From the NCBI RefSeq assembly GCF_002750975.1, contig NZ_PEJS01000001.1:1302001-1366000 (forward strand): a stretch of DNA of 64,000 bases, written 5' to 3'. The stretch is from Stenotrophomonas indicatrix. Lineage in GTDB: Bacteria; Pseudomonadota; Gammaproteobacteria; Xanthomonadales; Xanthomonadaceae. Positions within the stretch are counted from its first letter, which is position 1, and each line of letters starts with the position of its first letter. Shown here piece by piece: positions 33,544-41,058 of the stretch. The notes beneath the pieces are model-generated. The model was not told the origin of the DNA. It saw only the letters and a program-made list of their open reading frames with translations, and ran no database searches. A program made the position numbers and the translations under genes.

Positions 33544-34349
33544 GCGTGGGGCGCCGCGCCGAAGTGGTCCAGTACCAGCACCTCGCTGCGACCGGGCGCA
33601 TAGCCCTGCTGCAATCCGCGCGCTACGTAGTCGATGCCGGCTTCGCAGGCATTGGCCAGGCTCAGCCCGTTGCAGAGCTGCGCGGCGATGGCCGAGGCCA
33701 GCGTGCAGCCCGTGCCATGCGCATCCAGTGGCAGGCGGGCATGGATGAATTCTTCGCTGCTGACGCCGTCGAAGTAGCGGTCGACCACGCGGTTGCCTTC
33801 GTGCAGGTGCCCGCCCTTCAGCAGCACTGCACCGGCGCCCAGATCAAGGAGCGAGGCGGCGGCCCGCTCTGCGTCGTTGCCATTGGCGATGCTGCGGCCG
33901 ACCAGCAGCTCCGCTTCGGGTGCATTGGGGGTGGCCAGGGTGGCCAGTGGCAGCAGCCGTTGGCGCATTGCCTGCAGCGCGCTGTCCTCCAGCAGGCGCG
34001 CACCGCTGGTGGCCACCATCACCGGGTCGAGCACCACGTGCGGTGGTCGATGGCGTTCCAGTGCATCGGCCACCGCGTGGATCACCTCGGCGTTGGCCAG
34101 CATGCCCAGCTTCACCGCGTGGATGTCGAAGTCGTCGAAGCAGGCTTCGATCTGCGCGCGCAGGAAGTCGATCGGTGGCACGTGCACGGCGCGGACGCCG
34201 CGGGTGTTCTGCGCGGTCAGTGCGGCAATCACCGACAGCCCATGCACGCGATGCGCGGCGAAGGCCTTCAGGTCAGCCTGGATGCCGGCGCCGCCGCCGG
34301 AGTCGGAGCCAGCGATGGTCAGGGCGGAAACAGGGGTGGTCGGGCTCAT
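33540..34349 (-). CDS. thiD: Hydroxymethylpyrimidine/phosphomethylpyrimidine kinase
   Basis: 269 residues, usual ThiD size. Ribokinase-fold motifs: TIAGSDSGGGAGIQADLKAF near the N-terminus, DPVMVATSGARLL centrally, and the anion-hole motif DAHGTGCTLASAIAA with catalytic Asp near residue 215. It phosphorylates HMP and HMP-P for thiamine synthesis. The start is ATG 34349 (MSPTTPVSALTIAGSDS); the open frame to 34544 runs through a repeat element. No TPP riboswitch is visible upstream; the gap to 34669 (about 320 bases) holds REPs and structured repeat C. Confidence 0.95.
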   Translation of the reverse strand: MSPTTPVSALTIAGSDSGGGAGIQADLKAFAAHRVHGLSVIAALTAQNTRGVRAVHVPPIDFLRAQIEACFDDFDIHAVKLGMLANAEVIHAVADALERHRPPHVVLDPVMVATSGARLLEDSALQAMRQRLLPLATLATPNAPEAELLVGRSIANGNDAERAAASLLDLGAGAVLLKGGHLHEGNRVVDRYFDGVSSEEFIHARLPLDAHGTGCTLASAIAAQLCNGLSLANACEAGIDYVARGLQQGYAPGRSEVLVLDHFGAAPHA

Positions 34350-34380
34350 GCAGCGATTGTGCCGTGCTGCCTTGCCAGGG

Positions 34381-34412
34381 GGTAGTGCCTGCCGGGCTGC
34401 GCCCGGCACCGG
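34381..34412. repeat. GTAG-headed REP hairpin
   Basis: GTAG-TGCCTGCCGGGCTGC followed by GCCCGGCACC. It is followed by CAACAG-type bases (34425-34436) and then structured repeat C, the same composite order as at 31683-31910. Confidence 0.75.
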
Positions 34413-34446
34413 CAGAAGCCGGGGCAACAGCAACAGCGGCTCTGGA

Positions 34447-34570
34447 TTTCTGCGGGGGAGGCGGGGCGGTGTCGGATTGCGGGGACGCCGCAAGTACGTC
34501 CTTGTAGGCTTGGCCGCGCCATCCATGGCGCGGACACCCCGCAATCCGACACCGCCCCGCCTTCGATAGC
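34447..34570 (+). repeat. Structured repeat, copy C (forward)
   Basis: Arms 34460-34484 and 34537-34561 are perfectly complementary over 25 bp. The core begins ACGCCGCAAGTACGTCC, with internal hairpins TACG/TGTA and CCGCGCCAT-CC-ATGGCGCGG (34513-34532). It lies between the DUF1275 stop and the thiD start. Confidence 0.88.
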
Positions 34571-34586
34571 TTCCTGGTGACGGTCA

Positions 34587-34658
34587 GTAGATCCACGCCA
34601 TGCGTGGATATCGCGGAAAAGATCGGATGGACAACGTAGATCCACGCCATGCGTGGAT
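34587..34658. repeat. Two direct GTAGATCC REP hairpins
   Basis: GTAG-ATCCACGC-CAT-GCGTGGAT occurs at 34587-34609 and again at 34636-34658, spaced 49 bases. The same sequence is found at 62863-62885. Confidence 0.88.
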
Positions 34659-34668
34659 GACGCCATGC

Positions 34669-35337
34669 TCAACGCCGCCAGCGTGCCCACTGCTGGTAGG
34701 ACACATAGCCCAGGCCGGTCAGGCCGGTCAGCAGGGCAGGGGCCAGCAGGGCGTCGTACTGCCAGCGCACGAACAGCCAGGCGCCGATCACGCCGCCAGC
34801 AAGGAAGCCGCTGATGATCAGGCCGCTCAGGGTCAGGCGTCGTACCTGCAGCGGCAGTCCGCGCAGCAGGTGGCCCAGGCCGATGCCGAGATCGGTGAAC
34901 ATGCCGCTGAGATGAGTGGTGCGTACGACGGCACCACTGAAGGTGGTGGCCATCGCATTCTGCAGTCCGCAGGCCATCGCGGCCGCCAATGCGCCCCATA
35001 TCTGATGCTGCTTGAACAGCGGAATGGCCGCCAGCAGCAACAGCGATTCCAATGCCAGCGCCACGCCGTAGTGCCGGCCGAGCTGCAGTGCGCTGTCCTG
35101 GATCAGCAGTCCGCTGACCATCGCGCCCAGCGAAAACGCGATCAGCAGACCCCACAAATGGCCGACCGCGCGCCAGTCACCTTGCGCCAGTGCCATGCCG
35201 AGCTGGCTGGTGCTGCCGGTCATGTGGCTGACCGCCTGGTGTTCAAAACCGAGGAAGCCAACCACATTGACCATGCCGGCCACGCACGACAGGGCGACCG
35301 CGCCGATCCAGACCCAGGTGGGCAGGCGGATTCCCAT
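34669..35337 (-). CDS. DUF1275 (YoaK-like) membrane protein
   Basis: 222 residues with about six transmembrane segments. The family start MGIRLPTWVWIGAVALSCVAGMVN is followed by GFEHQAVSHMTGSTSQLG, the DUF1275 hallmark, and later TTFSGAVVRTTHLSGMFTDL. Function in the family is unknown. Start ATG 35337 with GAGGGG upstream; a frame open to 35439 overlaps the neighbouring gene. It lies 10 bases after the upstream lipoprotein stop and is probably co-transcribed with it and the PhoH gene. Confidence 0.9.
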   Translation of the reverse strand: MGIRLPTWVWIGAVALSCVAGMVNVVGFLGFEHQAVSHMTGSTSQLGMALAQGDWRAVGHLWGLLIAFSLGAMVSGLLIQDSALQLGRHYGVALALESLLLLAAIPLFKQHQIWGALAAAMACGLQNAMATTFSGAVVRTTHLSGMFTDLGIGLGHLLRGLPLQVRRLTLSGLIISGFLAGGVIGAWLFVRWQYDALLAPALLTGLTGLGYVSYQQWARWRR

Positions 35338-35347
35338 GGCAGGCCCC

Positions 35348-35854
35348 TCAGGGCCCGCCGAAGCCGCCGTTGAACTGCAGCTCGCTGAAGGTCCCGCTGG
35401 TCGGGTCGAAGACCGCGCCCCAGAACTGCGCGCCGCCATCGCAGACCCGCACCGCCTCGCGGGCGGGCCGCAGGCTGTTGTCTTCAGGCAGATGGAACGC
35501 GTTGATGTAGATCACCTGCTTTCCGTCCAGCTCGATGCCGACGTACTGGCGATCGAAATCCAGCACGTGTGGCACCTGCGCTTCCAGCGATGCCAGCTTC
35601 GCTTCCAGCTGGTCCACCTGCTGCCGGCTCGGTGCCCAGTAGCCGCTGACCCGCCCGGCCTCGCGGCCGGGGCTGGGGCGCGAGCAGGTGTCGAGCACCT
35701 GCGCGGCGATGATCGGGCGGGTGACCACCCAGGACTGGCCACTGCGTTCTGTGGTCGGCACGCTGGCCGGTCCCTGCGTGGTCGCGCAGGCACCGAGCAG
35801 CGTGGCAATGGCGACCGCCAGCGATGGCAGCAGCAGACGGGTGCAGCGGTTCAC
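35348..35854 (-). CDS. Lipoprotein of unknown function
   Basis: 168 residues with a lipoprotein signal (lipobox LLGAC, Cys near residue 23), starting at GTG 35854. That codon overlaps the PhoH stop and is preceded by GGAGG at a good distance. The mature protein has a short coiled-coil-like stretch (QQVDQLEAKLASLEAQ) followed by DRQYVGIELDGKQVIYINAF. I do not recognise the family. Operon position suggests an envelope role linked to its PhoH/DUF1275 neighbours, with no known mechanism. Confidence 0.75.
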   Translation of the reverse strand: MNRCTRLLLPSLAVAIATLLGACATTQGPASVPTTERSGQSWVVTRPIIAAQVLDTCSRPSPGREAGRVSGYWAPSRQQVDQLEAKLASLEAQVPHVLDFDRQYVGIELDGKQVIYINAFHLPEDNSLRPAREAVRVCDGGAQFWGAVFDPTSGTFSELQFNGGFGGP

Positions 35855-37254
35855 AACACCTCCGAGGCGTAATCGGCCAGCCGCGAGCGTTCACCGCGAC
35901 GCAGCGTGATGTGCGCGCTGTGCGGCCAGTTCTTGAAGCGGTCCACGGCGTAGGTCAGGCCCGACGTGGTTTCGGTCAGGTACGGGGTGTCGATCTGTTC
36001 GACGTTGCCCAGGCAGACGATCTTGGTGCCGGGGCCGGCACGGGTGATCAGCGTCTTCATCTGCTTGGGGGTCAGGTTCTGCGCCTCGTCCAGGATCAGG
36101 TAACGCGACAGGAACGTACGGCCGCGCATGAAGTTCATCGAGCGGATCTTGATGCGGCTGGCGAGCAGGTCATTGGTGGCCTGGCGGCCCCAGGTGCCGC
36201 CTTCCTGGTTGTGCGTCAGCACTTCCAGGTTGTCGGTCAGCGCGCCCATCCACGGCGTCATCTTCTCTTCCTCGGTACCGGGCAGGAAGCCGATGTCCTC
36301 GCCGACGCTGACGGTGGCGCGGGTCATGATGATCTCGCGGTAGCGCTGTTGGTCCATCGTCTGCGCCAGGCCGGCGGCCAGTGCCAGCAGGGTCTTGCCG
36401 GTGCCGGCGGTACCGAGCAGGGTGACGAAGTCGATCTCCGGATCCATCAGTGCGTTGAGTGCGAAGTTCTGCTCGCGGTTGCGCGCGCTGATGCCCCACA
36501 CGGCATGGCTGCCGTGGCGGAAGTCATCGACCAGCGACAACACCACCTTGCCATCGCCGACGATCCTGCTGACGCGCAGCTCGACTTCGTCTTCGCCCGG
36601 CAGGTACACGTACTGGTTCGGGTACCACTCTTCGCCGTCCTGGGCGAGGATTTCGTAGTGCGTGCGGCCCTTGTCGCTCCAGCTGCGCAGATCCTCGCCG
36701 TGGCGCTTCCAGAAGTCTTCCGGCAGCTCGGTGGCGCCGGTGTAGAGCAGGCTGAAATCGTCCAGCGCGCGGTCGTTCTCGTAGTCTTCCGAGACGATGC
36801 CGGCGATGGCCGCCTTGATGCGCAGGTTGATGTCCTTGGAAACGAACACCACCGGGATCTCCGGCGTTTCTTCCTTCAGCGCCAGGATCGCGCCGAGGAT
36901 GGCGTTGTCCGGGATGACCTTGCCAAAGCTCTTGCCCGCGTCGAAATGGCTGGTCTGGAAGCGCAGCAGGCCCACGCTCTGCTTGCCGCGCAGCTGCAGG
37001 CCCTGCGGCCGCTGCAGCGGAATGCCCTCGGCCAGGTTGTCCAGGCCCGAAGCCTGCACCAGCTCGTTGAGGAAGCGGCTGACCTGGCGGGCATTGCGGC
37101 TCGCTTCGGTCGTGCCCTTCTTGCCGTTGTCCAGCTCCTCGATCACCTGCATGGGCAGGTAGACATCGTGCTCCTCGAATTTGAACAGCGCGGTGGGATC
37201 GTGCATCAGCACGTTGGTATCCAGCACGTAGATGCGCTTGCCTCGGGTCATCAT
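35851..37254 (-). CDS. PIN-PhoH fusion ATPase (PhoH2/YlaK type)
   Basis: 467 residues. N-terminal PIN domain (YVLDTNVLMHDPTALF; acidic residues for nuclease activity) at about 1-150; C-terminal PhoH ATPase with Walker A LGTAGTGKTLLALAAG near 245 and Walker B-like LDEAQNLTPKQMKTLITRAG near 350. Such fusions unwind and cleave RNA in other bacteria. Two adjacent ATGs at 37254 and 37251 are possible; AGGAA is better spaced for the second. It overlaps the downstream lipoprotein by 4 bases. Confidence 0.92.
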   Translation of the reverse strand: MMTRGKRIYVLDTNVLMHDPTALFKFEEHDVYLPMQVIEELDNGKKGTTEASRNARQVSRFLNELVQASGLDNLAEGIPLQRPQGLQLRGKQSVGLLRFQTSHFDAGKSFGKVIPDNAILGAILALKEETPEIPVVFVSKDINLRIKAAIAGIVSEDYENDRALDDFSLLYTGATELPEDFWKRHGEDLRSWSDKGRTHYEILAQDGEEWYPNQYVYLPGEDEVELRVSRIVGDGKVVLSLVDDFRHGSHAVWGISARNREQNFALNALMDPEIDFVTLLGTAGTGKTLLALAAGLAQTMDQQRYREIIMTRATVSVGEDIGFLPGTEEEKMTPWMGALTDNLEVLTHNQEGGTWGRQATNDLLASRIKIRSMNFMRGRTFLSRYLILDEAQNLTPKQMKTLITRAGPGTKIVCLGNVEQIDTPYLTETTSGLTYAVDRFKNWPHSAHITLRRGERSRLADYASEVL

Positions 37255-37335
37255 CGGTTCCTGGTTACGGACAGGGAAAAACCACCACGGCCTGCTGCAG
37301 GGCAGGGTGGTGGCGGACAAAGTGGGCGATGGGAC

Positions 37336-37815
37336 TCACTTGGACTGATTGGCCTTCAGTTCGGCGAGGACGGCGTCGGCATGGCCGGCGACCTTGACCT
37401 TGCGCCATGACTGCACGATGCGGCTGTCGGGGGAAATCAGGAAGGTGCTGCGCTCGATGCCACGTACCTGCTTGCCGTACATGTTCTTCATCTTGATCAC
37501 GTCGAAGGCGCTGCACAGCGCTTCGTCGGCATCACTGACCAGCGGGAACGCGAAGCCCTGCTTGGCACAGAAGTTGTCGTGGGACTTCACCGAGTCGCGC
37601 GAGACGCCAAGCACGACCGCGCCCGCTTTCCTGAAGTCGGGCAACAGTGCGTTGAAGTCGATGCCCTCGGTGGTGCAGCCCGGGGTGCTGTCCTTGGGGT
37701 AGAAGTACAGCACCAGCCACTGGCCGGCGTAATCGCCGAGGGTGGCCTGGGCGCCGCCGGACAGCGCCAGCGGCAGGGAGAGGGTGGTGCTGTCCAGGGT
37801 ATCGCCGTTGTTCAT
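37336..37815 (-). CDS. bcp: Peroxiredoxin PrxQ/Bcp
   Basis: 159 residues reducing peroxides with thioredoxin. The peroxidatic cysteine is Cys47 in KDSTPGCTTEG. The resolving cysteine five residues later, found in E. coli Bcp, is missing (TTEGID). Instead Cys83 lies in SHDNFCAKQ. As I recall, Xylella PrxQ uses exactly this Cys47/Cys83 pair, so this is the atypical two-Cys form. Start ATG 37815 with AAGGA upstream. It is in the same direction as PhoH, 81 bases upstream of it. Confidence 0.93.
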   Translation of the reverse strand: MNNGDTLDSTTLSLPLALSGGAQATLGDYAGQWLVLYFYPKDSTPGCTTEGIDFNALLPDFRKAGAVVLGVSRDSVKSHDNFCAKQGFAFPLVSDADEALCSAFDVIKMKNMYGKQVRGIERSTFLISPDSRIVQSWRKVKVAGHADAVLAELKANQSK

Positions 37816-37906
37816 GAGGTCCTTCTGTCGAGCCTGGGTTCTTTCTACGACAATTGCATGAAACGCCACGCGCCCGTGAGGAGCGCGCGAAGAATCAGGG
37901 TTTCAA

Positions 37907-38467
37907 TCAGAACTTCATCGGGTCCATGATCGCGTCCAGGTTCAAGTGGTCGCAGAACTCGAGGAAATCATCGCGCAGGGCGGCGATATGCATGTTGGCC
38001 GGCACGCCGATGGTGACCTGTGCGCTGAACATTTCCGCACCGGTCTGCATGGCGCGGTAGCGCGTGCTCTGCAGGGTCTCGATGGTGATGCCCTGGCGGT
38101 CGAAGAAATCGGCCAGCTGGAACAGGATGCCCGGCTTGTCGGCGGCGATCACCTCGACGATGTACGGCAGCAGGTTGGACTGCGCCTGCTTGGCTTCGGT
38201 GCGATACCACACCAGCTTCAGGCCTTCCTCGCGCTCGAGCCGGGTCAGCATCGCTTCCAGCTTGGCGACCGAATCCCAGGAGCCGGTGGCCAGCGCGGTC
38301 ACCGAGACATCGCGGCCCACGGTGGCCAGGCGTGCATCCACCAGATTGCACCCGCTGTCGGCGATGCGGCGGGTGACGGACAACAGGGGGGACTCCGGAT
38401 GCGTCGTATAGGCGTTGATCAGGAGGTGGTTTTCGCTCGGCGCTGGGCGCGGGGTGGTGTCGGTCAA
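37907..38467 (-). CDS. gcvR: GcvR-like tandem ACT-domain regulator
   Basis: 186 residues from TTG 38467 (GGAATC upstream). Two ACT domains: the first from about 10 to 90 (NHLLINAYTTHPESPLLSVT), the second from about 100 (IVEVIAADKPGILFQLADFF). It resembles the glycine cleavage repressor accessory protein GcvR (190 residues in E. coli). It should bind glycine and modulate a GcvA-type regulator. The start is uncertain because the frame stays open to 38569 without an ATG. Divergent from dapA, as in several gammaproteobacteria. Confidence 0.82.
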   Translation of the reverse strand: MTDTTPRPAPSENHLLINAYTTHPESPLLSVTRRIADSGCNLVDARLATVGRDVSVTALATGSWDSVAKLEAMLTRLEREEGLKLVWYRTEAKQAQSNLLPYIVEVIAADKPGILFQLADFFDRQGITIETLQSTRYRAMQTGAEMFSAQVTIGVPANMHIAALRDDFLEFCDHLNLDAIMDPMKF

Positions 38468-38631
38468 GGCGATTCCGGGTAATGCATGCGTTAGTCTGAA
38501 TGCCCGCCAGAGGCGGGGATCCACCGGTGTCCAGCATACTTGCCCGTGCTTTCGCGCCGCAAGTAACATTCAGAACGCCCGCGCCCTTCCGTGGCGGACG
38601 TTTTCCCTCCCCAGCCAAGAGCAGCACGTCC

Positions 38632-39525
38632 TTGTCCCTTTCCGGCCTCATCACCGCGCTGGCGACCCCCTTCCGGGCCGACGGCGCACTCGACCCCGAC
38701 GGTTGGCAGCGCCTGCTGCACCTGCAGCTGGAGGGCGGCGTCCAAGGCGTTGTCGTTGCCGGCTCCACCGGCGAGGCAGCCACCCTGTCCGATGCGGAGT
38801 ACGACCAGCTGCTGGCCAGCGCGGTCGAACGCATTGCCGGCCGCGTTCCGGTCCTGGCCGGTACCGGCCTGTCCGGCACCGCCAAAACCATCGAACAGAC
38901 CCGCCGTGCTGCCGCGCTTGGCGCCACCCACGCGCTGGTGGTCACCCCGCCGTACGTGCGGCCGACCCAGGCTGGCCTGATCGCGCATTACCGCGCGGTC
39001 GCCGACCAGGCCGGAGTGCCGGTGGTGCTGTACAACGTGCCTGGCCGCACCGGCTGCGACATGCTGCCGGAGACCGTGGCCGAGCTCGCCAGCCATCCGA
39101 ACATCGTCGGCATCAAGGAAGCGGTGGGCGACACCGGCCGCGTGCGGGCACTGCTGGACCTGCGCAGCTCGACCTTTGCCGTGCTCACCGGCGATGACGG
39201 CACGGCCGCACGTTCGATCCAGGCCGGCATGGACGGTCTGATCTCGGTCGGTTCCAACGTGCTGCCCGGCGCCTATCGCCGGATGTGCGACCTGGCCGCT
39301 GCCCGCGACCACGAAGCCGTTGAATCCTGGGACGCTCGCCTGCAGCCGTTCCATGACTTCTGCGGTGTCGAATCCAACCCGATTCCGGTCAAGGCGCTGT
39401 TGCGTCGGATCGGCATCGGTCACGATCTGCGCCTGCCGCTGCTGCCGCTTTCGGCCGCACACGCGCCTGCCGCCGACCATCTCGCCGGCGATATCGCCGC
39501 CCTCGAAGCCCTTTCCAGCCACTGA
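38632..39525 (+). CDS. dapA: 4-Hydroxy-tetrahydrodipicolinate synthase
   Basis: 297 residues, first committed step of lysine and diaminopimelate synthesis, joining pyruvate and aspartate semialdehyde. Motifs: [18 protein letters not shown], the catalytic Tyr in [11 protein letters not shown] and the Schiff-base Lys in [14 protein letters not shown]. The family N-terminus [13 protein letters not shown] follows TTG 38632, which I take as the start; no ATG is available nearby and the ribosome site is weak. Followed after 32 bases by a BamC-like lipoprotein, as dapA-bamC in E. coli. Confidence 0.95.
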   Translation: MSLSGLITALATPFRADGALDPDGWQRLLHLQLEGGVQGVVVAGSTGEAATLSDAEYDQLLASAVERIAGRVPVLAGTGLSGTAKTIEQTRRAAALGATHALVVTPPYVRPTQAGLIAHYRAVADQAGVPVVLYNVPGRTGCDMLPETVAELASHPNIVGIKEAVGDTGRVRALLDLRSSTFAVLTGDDGTAARSIQAGMDGLISVGSNVLPGAYRRMCDLAAARDHEAVESWDARLQPFHDFCGVESNPIPVKALLRRIGIGHDLRLPLLPLSAAHAPAADHLAGDIAALEALSSH

Positions 39526-39557
39526 CCTTCCGTCTTGGTCTGATCCAGGAGATTCAC

Positions 39558-40073
39558 ATGCGCCAATCCGTTTCCGCCGTCCGCGTGCTGTCCTTCGCGC
39601 TCCTTGCCGTGGCCACCGCAGCCGGCACCACCGGTTGCTTCAAGCGTGGCGTCAAGGGCGACTACGCTCTGGCCCCGGAAGTGCGTCCGCTGGAAGTGCC
39701 GCCGGACCTGAACCTGCCGGCAGGCGCCGGCAACAACCAGGTGCCGACCCTGAGCTCGGCGACCAAGCCGGCCACCCCGGCCGCCGCTGCCCCCGCCGTC
39801 AGCGCCACCGGTTTCACCATTGCCGGCAGCAAGGATGAAGCCTTCGCCAAGGTCGGTACCGCGCTGGAAGGCGTGGAAGGCCTGACCATCGCTACCCGCG
39901 CGCAGCTGCTGGGTTCGTACGACGTGGCCTATGAAGGCAGCAACTTCCTGGTCCGCGTGGTCGCCGTCGACGCCGGCGCCTACATCTCCGCGGTCGACCC
40001 GCGTGGCCTGCCGGCCACCGCCGAAGCCCCGGTGAAGCTGATTGCCGCGCTGAAGGCCAAGCTGGCCCCGTAA
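39558..40073 (+). CDS. BamC-like (NlpB) short lipoprotein
   Basis: 171 residues, with a lipobox near ATAAGTTGC and a lipidated Cys near residue 27. The N-terminal region carries the PLEVPPDLNLP motif found in BamC, the part that packs on BamD. After an alanine/proline-rich linker a single helix-grip-like domain follows (SKDEAFAKVGTALEGVEG). E. coli BamC has two such domains and 344 residues, so this is a half-length version. Position after dapA supports the assignment. Start ATG 39558 with AGGAG upstream. Confidence 0.8.
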   Translation: MRQSVSAVRVLSFALLAVATAAGTTGCFKRGVKGDYALAPEVRPLEVPPDLNLPAGAGNNQVPTLSSATKPATPAAAAPAVSATGFTIAGSKDEAFAKVGTALEGVEGLTIATRAQLLGSYDVAYEGSNFLVRVVAVDAGAYISAVDPRGLPATAEAPVKLIAALKAKLAP

Positions 40074-40100
40074 TGGCCGGTTGGGCGGGTGCGGACCCTG

Positions 40101-40535
40101 CTGGTTCGCACCTGCCGTGGTAGAGGCCGACCCTGGTCGGCGACTTTGTCCCAACCAAGGTTGGCAGCTACCAGGGCCAGAACAGAAAAGGGCGCCTTGG
40201 GCGCCCTTTTCATTGCCCGCTGGTTCGCACCTGCCGTGGTGGAGGCCGACCTTGGTCGGCGCTTTTGTGCCAACCAAGGTTGGCAGCTACCAGGGCCAGA
40301 ACAGGAAAGGGCGCCTTGGGCGCCCTTTTCATTGCCCGCTGGTTCGCACCTGCCGTGGTGGAGGCCGACCTTGGTCGGCGCTTTTGTGCCAACCAAGGTT
40401 GGCAGCTACCAGGGCCAGAACGGAAAAGGGCGCCCTGGGCGCCCTTTTCATTGCCTGCTGGTTGGTACCCGTTGTGGTAGGGGCCGACCTTGGTCGCGCC
40501 TTTGCGCCAACCAAGGTTGGCAGCTACCACGGCCA
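40101..40535. repeat. Tandem repeat, 119-bp unit, about 3.7 copies
   Basis: Units begin at 40101, 40220, 40339 and 40458 (last one partial). Each full unit holds a REP-like hairpin (GGCCGACC/GGTCGGC), a second inverted hairpin with AACCAAGGTTGG ending CAGCTACC, and an intrinsic terminator. Copies differ at only a few bases. The array fills the gap between the convergent bamC-like and ferredoxin genes. Copy number may vary between strains. Confidence 0.9.
40186..40210. terminator. Intrinsic terminator in repeat unit 1 (repeated at 40305 and 40424)
   Basis: AAAAGGGCGCC, loop TTG, GGCGCCCTTTT: a symmetrical stem with A and T runs, able to stop transcription on both strands. The same hairpin recurs at 40305-40329 and, with a CTG loop, at 40424-40448, giving three terminators in series. 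Confidence 0.88.
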
Positions 40536-40548
40536 TGGTGCCTGCGCC

Positions 40549-40872
40549 TCAGCGCTCCAGCAGCTTCAGCTTGTCCGGCTTGCCATCCCACTCACCGGCG
40601 TCGGCCGGCGGGTCCTTGCGCACGGTCAGCACCGGCCATTCCTTCGCCAGTTCTGCATTGAGGGCGACGAAACCTTCCTGGCCGGCGGGAACATCGTCTT
40701 CCGGGAAGATCGCGTTGACCGGGCACTCGGGTTCGCAGAGGGTGCAGTCAATGCACTCGTCCGGGTCGATCACCAGGAAGTTCGGGCCTTCGTGGAAGCA
40801 ATCCACGGGACACACTTCCACGCAATCGGTGTGTTTGCACTTGATGCAGTTTTCGGTGACGACAAATGGCAT
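40549..40872 (-). CDS. fdxA: Seven-iron ferredoxin FdxA
   Basis: 107 residues. N-terminal iron-sulphur motifs [18 protein letters not shown] and [13 protein letters not shown] give sites for a [3Fe-4S] and a [4Fe-4S] cluster, as in Azotobacter ferredoxin I. The C-terminal extension ([20 protein letters not shown]) is typical of this class. A soluble low-potential electron carrier; partners are not evident nearby. Single gene, converging on the dapA operon across the tandem terminators. Confidence 0.95.
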   Translation of the reverse strand: MPFVVTENCIKCKHTDCVEVCPVDCFHEGPNFLVIDPDECIDCTLCEPECPVNAIFPEDDVPAGQEGFVALNAELAKEWPVLTVRKDPPADAGEWDGKPDKLKLLER

Positions 40873-41058
40873 GGGTAGAGGGCGAATCGCTTTCTGAACC
40901 TGCCAATTCTAGAACAGGTTGGCCCCCGGTGTCGGTTGCCGTGTGAAAGTGGGGCGGATGGGCGGCCCGGAGGCCCATTTGGCGGCGTGCCCGCCCTGTG
41001 CGACGCTGCCAGGGCCGCCGGCCCGCTTCGGTCGGCTCCCTTCCCTGCAGGATCCTTC

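Noticed and set aside
34350..34668. TPP riboswitch before thiD
   Set aside because: The CTGAGA and related thi-box sequences are absent; the hairpins here belong to repeat copy C and REP elements.
40101..40535. Regular repeats that could suggest a CRISPR array
   Set aside because: The unit is 119 bp and nearly identical throughout, with no unique spacers and no cas genes nearby.
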